Shown here in pieces: positions 32,702 through 39,088 of a stretch of DNA of 39,346 bases. Origin of the DNA: Nitrospirota bacterium (GTDB taxonomy: Bacteria > Nitrospirota > Thermodesulfovibrionia > UBA6902 > DSMQ01); the NCBI GenBank assembly GCA_016212185.1, contig JACRGX010000038.1, positions 1-39,346 of the forward strand, given 5' to 3'. Under the pieces are notes generated by a model, which saw only the letters and a list, made by a program, of their open reading frames with translations, did not search any database and had not been told where the DNA came from. The position numbers and the translations under genes are program-made. The first letter of the stretch is position 1; the number at the start of each line of letters is the position of its first letter.

Positions 32702-32952
32702 ATGTCCGATTAAGGTCAGCGGCTTGCTTTAAATTCTTCCATGTAGATTTCAGGCACAGCCGGCATATACCGTAAAATGTGTGAAAATTACCTTGATTGA
32801 AGGCGCCCTGCGTTGTATTATCTATTCAAAAATTCCCCCTTAACAAAGGGGGATTCAGGGGGTTGTTATAAAAAAACCTTGAAATCCGTCATTCCCCGAT
32901 TTAATCGGGGAATCCAGTCCTTTCCAATATTATATAATGTAAAATAAATCCC
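32702..32952. other. Intergenic interval leading into copy B
   Basis: No gene seen. The first 70 bases show nothing recognisable; the rest is the 5' part of leader copy B with one CCCCCTT/AAGGGGG unit, one single REP hairpin and a TATATAATGTAAAAT promoter-like stretch ending 7 nt before ATG 32953. Confidence 0.6.
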
Positions 32953-33050
32953 ATGACCGCCATTCCCGCTAAAAAAATCACTTTCCTTTTCCTTGTCATG
33001 TTTGCGATAGGACTTGCGGGAACTGCCTTTGCCCAGTCAGAGGATGAGGT
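32772..33050. repeat. Leader/signal-peptide module, copy B
   Basis: Shares with copies A and C the block TACCTTGAT.GAAGGCGCCC and GCGTTGTATTATCTAT, a palindromic CCCCCTT unit (32832-32871), a REP hairpin (32888-32917), AAATAAATCCC-ATG and the signal peptide up to TCAGAGGATGAG. It lacks the HEPN-derived left end of A and C. Confidence 0.85.
32888..32917. repeat. Single REP hairpin in copy B
   Basis: GTCATTCCCCGATTTAATCG and then GGGAATCCAG: a stem of about nine pairs. It occupies the place that holds a different REP hairpin in copy A and a paired REP in copy C. Confidence 0.75.
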
Positions 33051-33084
33051 GCTGAAGCACTATCCGCAGAAGTGCTGGATATAA
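32953..33084 (+). pseudogene. Signal peptide fragment, copy B (43 codons)
   Basis: ATG 32953 encodes an export signal nearly identical to copies A and C (ITFLFLVMFAIGLAGTAFAQ), then SEDEVLKHY, after which homology to copy C ends and PQKCWI and a stop follow. In copy C the SEDEALKLY segment runs into a TPR repeat, so copy B is a truncated gene of that family. Confidence 0.75.
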
Positions 33085-33094
33085 TAATGGTTTA

Positions 33095-33103
33095 TGATAT
33101 AAT
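33095..33103 (+). promoter_or_regulatory. Extended -10 promoter upstream of the MNT/HEPN pair
   Basis: TGA-TATAAT at 33095-33103 is a perfect extended -10, 62 nt before the MNT start codon. No good -35 is seen. It starts 10 bases after the stop of fragment B. Confidence 0.55.
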
Positions 33104-33165
33104 GAAACTAAAAATAAGCTTAATTTTTTGGATACAATTTAGAAAAGGAAGTTTGAAAAAAATAT

Positions 33166-33495
33166 ATGATAAATAAAGAACTCATTAAAAAAGCTGTTGC
33201 AAAGATATCTGCTCAGTTCAATCCTCAGCGTATTATCCTTTTTGGCTCATATGCGAGGGGCACCGCTGATGATAAAAGTGATATTGACCTTTTAGTGATA
33301 TGTCCTCTAAGGAAAAGGCGACGGACCTTAATGCTTGAAATGGATAGAGTGCTGAAGGGTTTAAAATTGGCAAGGGATATTGTTGTGCTAAGTCCGGGGG
33401 AATTTGAGATTGAAAAAGAAATCTCAGGCACAATAGCCCGTTATGCATGGAAGGAGGGAAAACCTCTCTATGAACATAAACAAAAAAGTAAATGA
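33166..33495 (+). CDS. MNT-type minimal nucleotidyltransferase (antitoxin of a HEPN/MNT pair)
   Basis: A 109-residue protein with the polymerase-beta nucleotidyltransferase signature: ILFGSYARGTADDKSDIDLL, that is G-S-x10-D-x-D at residues about 27-40, and a third strand DIVVLSP. Small MNT proteins of this form pair with HEPN partners. It overlaps the HEPN gene by 26 nt, so they form one operon. By analogy with known pairs it would neutralise the HEPN protein, perhaps by nucleotide transfer; this is an inference. Confidence 0.88.
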   Translation: MINKELIKKAVAKISAQFNPQRIILFGSYARGTADDKSDIDLLVICPLRKRRRTLMLEMDRVLKGLKLARDIVVLSPGEFEIEKEISGTIARYAWKEGKPLYEHKQKSK

Positions 33496-33883
33496 AATTG
33501 CAAGAGAATGGATTGGACATGCCGAAGAAGATTTGCGGCTGGCAAAACATGCATTTAAGCTCTCAAGTTCGTGCCCATATAAACTGGTTGCTTTTCATGC
33601 ACAGCAGTGTGCGGAGAAATATTTAAAGGCTTTTCTGACAATTAAAAATGTGGATTTCCCTTATACGCATAACATATCCCTGTTGCTGGAGTTATGTTCT
33701 TCCTATGCCGACTGGGCAAAAGATTTGCACGAAGCTGAGGATTTAACCCCCTATGCAATTACCGCCCGTTATCCCGGAAAAGATAAAGTAACTAAAAAAG
33801 ACGCCGTTAAAGCTGTAGAGACTGCCAATAAAGTTCGTAAGATAATCAGAAAAGTTTTAAAACAACACAGTATAAAACCATAG
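33470..33883 (+). CDS. HEPN-domain protein (toxin candidate of the MNT pair)
   Basis: 137 residues from ATG 33470, chosen because AAGGAGGG at 33451-33458 precedes it; an in-frame ATG at 33443 would add 9 residues. It is an all-helical HEPN domain of the COG2250 type: WIGHAEEDLRLAKHAF, VAFHAQQCAEKYLKAFL, VDFPYTHNISLLLEL, LTPYAITARYPG. No canonical R-x4-6-H RNase motif stands in its C-terminal half, so whether it is an RNase is unclear. Its last 16 codons are duplicated as a relic at 31959-32009. Confidence 0.85.
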   Translation: MNINKKVNEIAREWIGHAEEDLRLAKHAFKLSSSCPYKLVAFHAQQCAEKYLKAFLTIKNVDFPYTHNISLLLELCSSYADWAKDLHEAEDLTPYAITARYPGKDKVTKKDAVKAVETANKVRKIIRKVLKQHSIKP

Positions 33884-34330
33884 AACTTCTGCAATGGAAA
33901 TAGCAGACAATGTCATCAGATTTAGTTCTCTCCTTAATGTGAAAAATACCTTGATAGCGGGCGCCCAGCGTTGTATTATCTATAAAAATTCCCAACAAAT
34001 TCCCCTCTATAAAGAGGGGTTAGGGGTGTGTTGAAAATACGGGCATAGAGGGGTTGTTATAAAGATTTCGTCATTTATAGGTTTGTCATGCCGGCTTGTC
34101 CGGCATCTTTCTTAAGAAGGATTCCCGACAAGCGGGAATGACAGCCGAAAGGCAAAAGTGTTCCCATGCGGATTCAAGTTATAAACTTAAACCCGCAATA
34201 AAATAAATCCCATGACAACCATCTCTGATAAAAAAATCACTCTCCTTTTCCTTGTCATATTTGCGATAGTCCTTGCGGGAACTGCCTTTGCCCAGTCAGA
34301 GGATGAGGCATTGAAACTTTATCAGGAAGG
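33832..34330. repeat. Leader/signal-peptide module, copy C (longest)
   Basis: Begins within the HEPN gene and runs through the same leader as copy A (GTCATCAGATTTAGTTCTCT, GCGCCCAGCGTTGTATTATC), a CCCCTC/GAGGGG palindromic unit, a full REP pair (34085-34142), AAATAAATCCC-ATG and the signal peptide. The non-coding part 33884-34211 (328 bp) holds no other gene. Confidence 0.85.
34085..34142. repeat. REP/BIME-like paired hairpin in copy C
   Basis: The left hairpin is GTCATGCCGG...CCGGCATC, the right is GATTCCCG...CGGGAATGAC. The left stem has a T-to-G change paired with an A-to-C change relative to other copies. Confidence 0.85.
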
Positions 34331-34451
34331 GCAAGAGGCACAAAAAAACGGCAAGTATCAGGAGGCGCTCGGATATTTTGGAAGGTCATTAAGAATCTTT
34401 TGTGCATTAAACCTTAATTTTGGAATTGAAATGTTTGGGTTCAAGTTGTAA
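34212..34451 (+). pseudogene. Signal peptide plus start of a TPR repeat, copy C (truncated gene)
   Basis: 79 codons. An export signal ends at TAFAQ; the mature part is SEDEALKLYQEGQEAQKNGK and YQEALGYFGRSLRIF, a clear first tetratricopeptide repeat; the frame then shifts into unrelated sequence (CALNLNFGIEMFGFKL) and stops. Full-length relatives would be expected to carry many TPRs. TAAAAT stands 7 nt before the ATG. It is probably the surviving 5' end of a larger secreted TPR protein. Confidence 0.7.
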
Positions 34452-34457
34452 ACTTGA
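34441..34457. repeat. Inverted repeat TCAAGTT-GTA-AACTTGA
   Basis: A perfect 7-bp stem with a 3-base loop just after the copy C fragment, with a similar imperfect form at 34173-34189. No T-run follows. It marks the join between fragment C and the caspase gene. Confidence 0.5.
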
Positions 34458-34478
34458 GCCACAGAAATGGAGGGGAAA

Positions 34479-35681
34479 ATGCTATTAAAAGTATGCAAAT
34501 ATTTTCTGTTAATTTTTAATTTTTTAATTATTACAGGCTGTGCAACATCTCCATATGGCAAAGATGCAACTGTCGGTTGGTTTCATGGTGGAGACTACAA
34601 AATCCGTGTTATTACAACACCAGAAGGAGCACGTGTCTATGCAGATGGAAATTATGTTTGCATGTCACCATGCTCAGTCATGGCATACACCGCCCAAGTG
34701 CTCTCAATCACAAAACCCATTTCTTCTCCCAAAACTATTCGGATAGAAAAAGAAGGTTACTTAACTCGTGAGATACAACTTAATTCTCGTTGGGATCTGG
34801 AAAAATTTGGGATTCTTCGTTTAACTCTCTCCCAAATGGATCAAAAAATTAATAAATTATCTGATATTTCATCTCAAATCCCTGTCTCCACCCTCTGGCG
34901 TGCACCCCGTATAACAAGAGTGCTGTCAGTGGGCGTAGGAAATTTCAGGGATGCCTCCATCCCGCAGGTTGAAAATGCCGCATCTGATGCCCGGTATTTT
35001 TCATCATTTGCACAGTCAGTAGGCATCCCGCAGGAAAATATCACATCCCTTTCCAATGAACAGGCAACACGCAGTGATATTACAGACGCAATTCTCAAAT
35101 TAAAGATGGCGACTACAGAATCCTCTGAAACGGCCATTCTCTATTTTTCAGGTCATGGAGCGCCTGTAGTCAAAGACGGCAATGTCATAGATGCCGCACT
35201 TGTCCCCTATGATGCCAGAGAAAGCAGTCTTGAATTTACAGGCATAAGACTGTCCACCCTGAAAGAAATGCTCTCCAATACCAGAGGCAACTGGATTGTG
35301 ATTCTTGATGCCTGTTTTACCGGCAAAGAAGGCAGAAGCCTTATGGCAAAGAACATTAAAGGAATAACAATAGTGCCAAAGGGATTTAAGGCTGTTCAGG
35401 ATACAGGCGAGAATTCCTGGTGGGTGACAGCCACAAGCAGCGACAACTTTGCCAATGACTTTTCAAAGGAAAAACGTGGGCTTTTTACCTACTATTTTGT
35501 CAAGGCGCTTGCCGGCGAAAAAGGAGTTGATGCAAACAAAGACGGTCTTATCAGCCTGAAAGAGGCATTTGACTGGACAAGGGCAGAGGTACGGGATGTC
35601 TCTGCAAAGTCACTCGGCCGCCCGCAGATTCCTGAACTGATTGGCGAGGGCGATGTAATACTTACCATGCCAAAACAATGA
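34479..35681 (+). CDS. Lipoprotein with PEGA and caspase-like (peptidase C14) domains
   Basis: 400 residues from ATG 34479, set by GGAGGGG at 34469-34475; an in-frame ATG at 34467 is part of that site. Residues 1-20 are a lipoprotein signal with lipobox IITGC21; the +2 residue is Ala, so outer-membrane sorting is expected. Residues about 40-105 are a PEGA domain (RVITTPEGARVYADGNYVCM, IRIEKEGYLTREI). Residues about 143-390 are a caspase fold: RVLSVGVGNFRDASIPQVEN, catalytic H226 in YFSGHGAP, catalytic C279 in ILDACFTG, and GLFTYYFVKALAGEKGVD. Both catalytic residues are intact, so protease activity is plausible. It precedes a DUF4384-type gene by 66 nt. Substrate unknown. The PEGA half is visibly more AT-rich than the caspase half. 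Confidence 0.88.
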   Translation: MLLKVCKYFLLIFNFLIITGCATSPYGKDATVGWFHGGDYKIRVITTPEGARVYADGNYVCMSPCSVMAYTAQVLSITKPISSPKTIRIEKEGYLTREIQLNSRWDLEKFGILRLTLSQMDQKINKLSDISSQIPVSTLWRAPRITRVLSVGVGNFRDASIPQVENAASDARYFSSFAQSVGIPQENITSLSNEQATRSDITDAILKLKMATTESSETAILYFSGHGAPVVKDGNVIDAALVPYDARESSLEFTGIRLSTLKEMLSNTRGNWIVILDACFTGKEGRSLMAKNIKGITIVPKGFKAVQDTGENSWWVTATSSDNFANDFSKEKRGLFTYYFVKALAGEKGVDANKDGLISLKEAFDWTRAEVRDVSAKSLGRPQIPELIGEGDVILTMPKQ

Positions 35682-35747
35682 AGATATCTTGCCGAATTTT
35701 GATTTTTGCTTTTTCTCTTTTTACGAATATCTGATTAAGGAGGAATC

Positions 35748-36608
35748 ATGAAAAAAGTATTTCTCACATTATTTTTGACCCTGGTTTTAACTGCAAATCT
35801 CTACGCCGCGCAGTCCACTATCACTGAATCCGAGGGCTATTCATGCATGGGCGAAGACAAGTCAAGGAAGCAAACCGAGCAGACAGCAATGGCTGATGCA
35901 AAGAGGAATGCAGTTGAATATGCCGCAACTTATATCAAGAGCGAAACGCAGGTCAAAGATTTTGAGCTTCAGAAGGATTTGATTGAAGCTTATTTAAGGG
36001 CGTCTGTGAAGGTAATTCAGGAGATTAAAAAGGAATGGTACAAAGACGCTTCTGCAGGAGACTGTTTTAAAATTAGAATTAAGGCAGAGGTTATTCCTGA
36101 TGAAAAGGCAATGGAAAAGGTTGCCAAAAATATACAATCTGACGATGACCCGTCTGCGCCGTTAAGTATTCAGCTTTGGACAGACAAAAAGGAATATAAA
36201 AAAGGTGAGATGGTAAAGGTCTATGTCAAAGGCAATAAGCCTTTTTATGCACGCGTTTTATACAAAGACGCAGGCGGTGAATTACTGCAATTGCTTCCAA
36301 ATCCATACAGAAAGGATAATTATTTTAACGGCGGGGTAATTTATGAAATCCCTTCGGGAAATGACAAGTTTGACCTTGAGGTAAGCTCGCCGTTCGGTGA
36401 GGAAAATGTGGTAATCTATGCAAGCACATCCCCTTTGGGTGAGCTAAATCTCAAATCAGAGGGCGGGGTTTATCAGATAAAGACAAAGGCATCGGATGTG
36501 GGAGACAAGACAAGGGGGATTACATTTAAAGAAAAGACAGGGGATAAAGCAACACAGGCATCTGAGTTTTTTGAGGAAAAGGCGGTTGTGAGAACAGGGC
36601 AGAGATAA
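35748..36608 (+). CDS. Exported protein with LPP20-like and DUF4384 domains
   Basis: 286 residues with a signal peptide (cleavage near LYAAQ, about residue 21). Residues about 35-130 (MADAKRNAVEYAATYIKSET, then VIQEIKKEWYKDASAGDCFK) look like the LPP20/LPP-type fold found in outer-membrane associated proteins. Residues about 140-235 match DUF4384: LSIQLWTDKKEYKKGEMVKV, YARVLYKDAGGELLQLLPNP, NYFNGGVIYEIP. AAGGAGG precedes the ATG. DUF4384 is known to accompany caspase-domain proteins, fused or adjacent, so the two genes probably form one envelope-located system; this link is family knowledge plus adjacency, not shown by the sequence itself. Confidence 0.8.
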   Translation: MKKVFLTLFLTLVLTANLYAAQSTITESEGYSCMGEDKSRKQTEQTAMADAKRNAVEYAATYIKSETQVKDFELQKDLIEAYLRASVKVIQEIKKEWYKDASAGDCFKIRIKAEVIPDEKAMEKVAKNIQSDDDPSAPLSIQLWTDKKEYKKGEMVKVYVKGNKPFYARVLYKDAGGELLQLLPNPYRKDNYFNGGVIYEIPSGNDKFDLEVSSPFGEENVVIYASTSPLGELNLKSEGGVYQIKTKASDVGDKTRGITFKEKTGDKATQASEFFEEKAVVRTGQR

Positions 36609-36620
36609 AACAAAGTCCGG

Positions 36621-36649
36621 TTGATAAAATCCTATGTGTTTGTTAAGAT
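36621..36649 (+). promoter_or_regulatory. Candidate promoter of the mntA-hepT type operon
   Basis: TTGATA (36621-36626), a 17-nt spacer and TAAGAT (36644-36649), 9 nt before ATG 36659. The resulting mRNA would be almost leaderless; no Shine-Dalgarno is seen before the ATG. Confidence 0.45.
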
Positions 36650-36658
36650 GGCAGTATC

Positions 36659-37096
36659 ATGCAGGCGGCAAAAAAATACATTGTTAATAAAGAAACGCGC
36701 TATGAACTCATTGAAAGGATTGCCGGCTATTTCAGGAAGGATGAAGAGGTTTCTTTTGCGTATATCTACGGCTCATTTAACGAATCAGGAGAGTTTAACG
36801 ATATAGATGTCGCTGTCTATCTTGAAGAGTCATTTGCCGTAAAAGAAAATACCATTGACTGTCAGCTTGAGCTTGGGGTTAATCTTGAGAGGGAATTAAA
36901 AGGCTACACCGTTGACTGCAGGGTACTTAACACCGCCCCTCTTTCGTTTCGTTTTTCAGTAATTACCTCAGGGGACCTCATCTACTCAAAAGATGAAGCC
37001 AAAAGGGTTTCTTTTGAGGTAATGACGAGGAATCTCTACTTTGACTTTAAACCCCATGCTGATTTCTACTATCAAAAGATTGCGTTGGGAAGATAG
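36659..37096 (+). CDS. mntA: MntA-type nucleotidyltransferase antitoxin
   Basis: A 145-residue protein with the nucleotidyltransferase signature FAYIYGSFNESGEFNDIDVA (G-S...D-x-D; 8 residues between, near residues 37-49) and a third acidic strand in YTVDCRVLN. Partner of the HepT-like protein encoded directly after it (no gap). In the characterised Shewanella system MntA adds AMP residues to a tyrosine of HepT and so silences the RNase; the same is proposed here. It is clearly different in sequence and length from the MNT gene at 33166. Confidence 0.87.
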   Translation: MQAAKKYIVNKETRYELIERIAGYFRKDEEVSFAYIYGSFNESGEFNDIDVAVYLEESFAVKENTIDCQLELGVNLERELKGYTVDCRVLNTAPLSFRFSVITSGDLIYSKDEAKRVSFEVMTRNLYFDFKPHADFYYQKIALGR

Positions 37097-37522
37097 ATGA
37101 CACCGATTAATCCTGAAGTTGTAACGAGGCTCCTTACTGAAATGGAGCAGGCTGTTGGAAAGTTGAATGTCTTATCCTCGCTTTCACAGGATGAATTTCT
37201 TTCTGACTCAAAATATTATGACTCCGCAAAATATAACTTGATAGTAGCTGTTGAATCTCTTATTGACCTCTGCAATCACATCATCGCACAGAAAAGGCTT
37301 GGGAAACCGGAGGACTATGGGGATATCCTCAGGATCGCAGGGAAAGAGCTTACCCTTAATGCTGATTTTATAAAAAGTCTTGAGAAGATGGCAAAATTCA
37401 GAAATCTTATTGTTCACTTATACTGGAAAACTGATAATGCAGAGGTTTATAACATATTGAAGAACAACCTTGGTGACTTTGACAAAATAAAAAAGTCATT
37501 GCAAGAATACTTAACCCGCTAA
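37097..37522 (+). CDS. hepT: HepT-type HEPN ribonuclease toxin
   Basis: A 141-residue all-helical DUF86/HepT-like protein. The catalytic motif R102-x4-H107-x-Y109 (FRNLIVHLYW) is complete, including the tyrosine that MntA modifies in the known type VII system. VAVESLIDLCNHIIAQKRLG and YGDILRIAGKEL match the conserved dimer helices. It starts at the base after the mntA stop codon. Predicted to cleave RNA (tRNA in the studied case) unless modified by MntA. Confidence 0.88.
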   Translation: MTPINPEVVTRLLTEMEQAVGKLNVLSSLSQDEFLSDSKYYDSAKYNLIVAVESLIDLCNHIIAQKRLGKPEDYGDILRIAGKELTLNADFIKSLEKMAKFRNLIVHLYWKTDNAEVYNILKNNLGDFDKIKKSLQEYLTR

Positions 37523-37566
37523 TTATCAGACAATCTTTTCCATTATCCCTTAAACCGGCAGACGTG

Positions 37567-37607
37567 GTTCGGAATCATAAGAAAGATTCTGGACAAGCCA
37601 GAATGAC
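37567..37607. repeat. REP pair with truncated left arm, before rlmB
   Basis: Only the inner part of the left arm (GTTCGGAATC) remains; the right hairpin GATTCTGG...CCAGAATGAC is whole. Confidence 0.7.
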
Positions 37608-37620
37608 AGAAATAAGGCAA

Positions 37621-37640
37621 CCCTGTAGCAAGTTACAGGG
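37621..37640. repeat. Hairpin CCTGTAGC-AA-GTTACAGG upstream of rlmB
   Basis: The second near-copy of the hairpin at 20724-20741, again just after a REP arm ending GAATGACAGA and just before a gene start. One position is a G-T pair, so the stem is kept. Confidence 0.65.
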
Positions 37641-37673
37641 AATAATCAAGTTTAAAACTTAAATGAAATTTCC

Positions 37674-38414
37674 ATGAAACAATCAACAGACGACTGGATT
37701 TACGGCATTAACCCCGTGCTTGAGGCCTTAAAAGCCGGCGGCAGGATTAAATCCATCCATATCTCATCAGGCAGGCACAGGACTGTCCCTGAAATAATTC
37801 AGGCGGCGGAAAAAACTGGAATACACGTAACAATTGAAAACGAGGATTTTTTTAATAAGACATTCCCAAAGGGACATCAGGGGGTTGCGGCAAGGATTTC
37901 GCAAAAGGGATATGTTGAGCTCGGCGAGTTGTTAAAGATACCTTCAGAGAGAAACGAGCCTGCATTTTTTTTAATCATGGACTGCATAGAAGACCCGCAA
38001 AACTTAGGCGCAATCTTAAGAACAGCCGAGACTGCCGGGGTTCACGGTATTATCATCCAATCACACAGGGCAGCAGGGCTAAGCCCTGCTGTTTACAAAT
38101 CATCCGCCGGTGCGGTAGAATACATGCCGGTAGCTCAGGTATCCAATATCAAACATGCCATTGACCTCCTGAAAAAAACCGGAGTTTGGATATACGGGGC
38201 TGACATGCAGGCCAAAGAAACACTATGGGATACTGATCTCAGGGGCCCTGTTGCAATTGTACTGGGTTCTGAAGGCTCAGGCTTAAGAAAAACTGTCAGG
38301 GAGCACTGTGATTATCTCCTTAGAATCCCCCTCAAGGGAAGGGTTTCCTCATTGAATGTCTCTGTTGCCTCTGCATTGATTGTTTTTGAAGCATTAAGGC
38401 AACGCACAAGATAG
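37674..38414 (+). CDS. rlmB: SpoU/TrmH-family 23S rRNA (guanosine-2'-O)-methyltransferase
   Basis: A 246-residue SPOUT enzyme. The N-terminal substrate-binding domain (residues about 5-75: WIYGINPVLEALKAGGRIKS, FPKGHQGVAARIS) is followed by the knotted methyltransferase domain: DCIEDPQNLGAILRTAETAG, SSAGAVEYMPV, VLGSEGSGLRKTV and IPLKGRVSSLNVSVASA, the three SPOUT motifs. This matches RlmB, which methylates G2251 (E. coli numbering) in the ribosomal peptidyl-transferase centre. A close TrmH relative cannot be fully excluded. Position before a tRNA-tuf type cluster is consistent with a translation gene neighbourhood. Confidence 0.92.
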   Translation: MKQSTDDWIYGINPVLEALKAGGRIKSIHISSGRHRTVPEIIQAAEKTGIHVTIENEDFFNKTFPKGHQGVAARISQKGYVELGELLKIPSERNEPAFFLIMDCIEDPQNLGAILRTAETAGVHGIIIQSHRAAGLSPAVYKSSAGAVEYMPVAQVSNIKHAIDLLKKTGVWIYGADMQAKETLWDTDLRGPVAIVLGSEGSGLRKTVREHCDYLLRIPLKGRVSSLNVSVASALIVFEALRQRTR

Positions 38415-38471
38415 CAAAAACCCTGCCAAATTAAAAAAGTTGTAAAAAATGCATCATTATTGTTATACTAC

Positions 38472-38501
38472 TTGACTAAAAATATATTTTTTTACTATAA
38501 T
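38472..38501 (+). promoter_or_regulatory. Strong sigma70-type promoter of the tRNA cluster
   Basis: TTGACT (38472-38477), an 18-nt A/T-rich spacer and a perfect TATAAT (38496-38501). It is the best promoter in this interval and lies about 220 nt before the first tRNA, fitting a highly expressed tRNA(-tuf) operon. Confidence 0.7.
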
Positions 38502-38652
38502 TTATAGTTTTAAAAGTCTCTGTTTTTACCGAAAAAATATAAACGTGCGGGGAAAACTGTTTTTAGTCACCGGCATGACGGGGAAATATATGCTTTTTTA
38601 TTGTATTGCTTATCTCCTCAAAGTACAAGGCAAATTCCAGGTAATGACAGTG

Positions 38653-38725
38653 AATAGTCATTAGTGAATAGTATTCAGTAGAAACACTATTCACCGTTTA
38701 TTTTTCACTAACAACTGTAGTTAAC
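38653..38725. repeat. Heptad-type imperfect hairpin before tRNA-Thr(UGU)
   Basis: AGTGAATAGT units on the left and ACTATTCAC/TTTTTCACTAAC units on the right, in inverse orientation. Confidence 0.65.
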
Positions 38726-38801
38726 GCCGATGTAGCTCAGTTGGTAGAGCAGCTGATTTGTAATCAGCGGGTCGGGGGTTCGAATCCCTTCATCGGCTCC
38801 A
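38726..38801 (+). tRNA. tRNA-Thr (anticodon UGU)
   Basis: A full cloverleaf: acceptor GCCGATG/CATCGGC, D arm with TAGCTCAGTTGGTAGAGC, anticodon stem GCTGA/TCAGC with loop TTTGTAA, T arm GGGGGTTCGAATCCCTT. Discriminator T and encoded CCA (38799-38801). Confidence 0.97.
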
Positions 38802-38811
38802 TGTTATAACA

Positions 38812-38886
38812 GCAGTTAAGAATTGAAAGTTAAGAGTGAAGGAAACAAAAACTAATAACTTTTAACTAATAATTGTTAACTAAACC
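38812..38886. repeat. Heptad-type imperfect hairpin between tRNA-Thr and tRNA-Tyr
   Basis: AGTTAAGAATTGAAAGTTAA on the left, TTTTAACTAATAATTGTTAA on the right, nearly complementary. Confidence 0.65.
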
Positions 38887-38891
38887 GGGAA

Positions 38892-38976
<85 letters not shown>

Positions 38977-39007
38977 GCGAAATTTGCAGAGCAAATTTCG
39001 CTGAAAA

Positions 39008-39078
39008 AAGTTAAGAAGAGTTAAGAGTTACGGAAATAATTACTTTTAATTTTTAACTTATAACTTTTTACTCTTAAC
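39008..39078. repeat. Heptad-type imperfect hairpin between tRNA-Tyr and tRNA-Gly
   Basis: AGTTAAGAAGAGTTAAGAGT on the left, loop TACGGAAATAATTA, and TTTTTAACTTATAACTTTTT, then ACTCTTAACT on the right. Confidence 0.65.
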
Positions 39079-39088
39079 TATAGTTTTT

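Larger units (their letters stand above)
38415..38725. other. Intergenic region with tRNA operon promoter and heptad hairpin
   Basis: 311 bp with no gene. It holds the promoter at 38472-38501, an AT-rich stretch, about 130 bases without recognised structure, and a heptad hairpin at 38653-38725. Confidence 0.7.

Noticed and set aside
31375-37673. Insertion sequence or integrase in the accessory region
   Set aside because: No transposase, integrase or recombinase reading frame was found on either strand; only palindromic repeats and segment duplications are visible.
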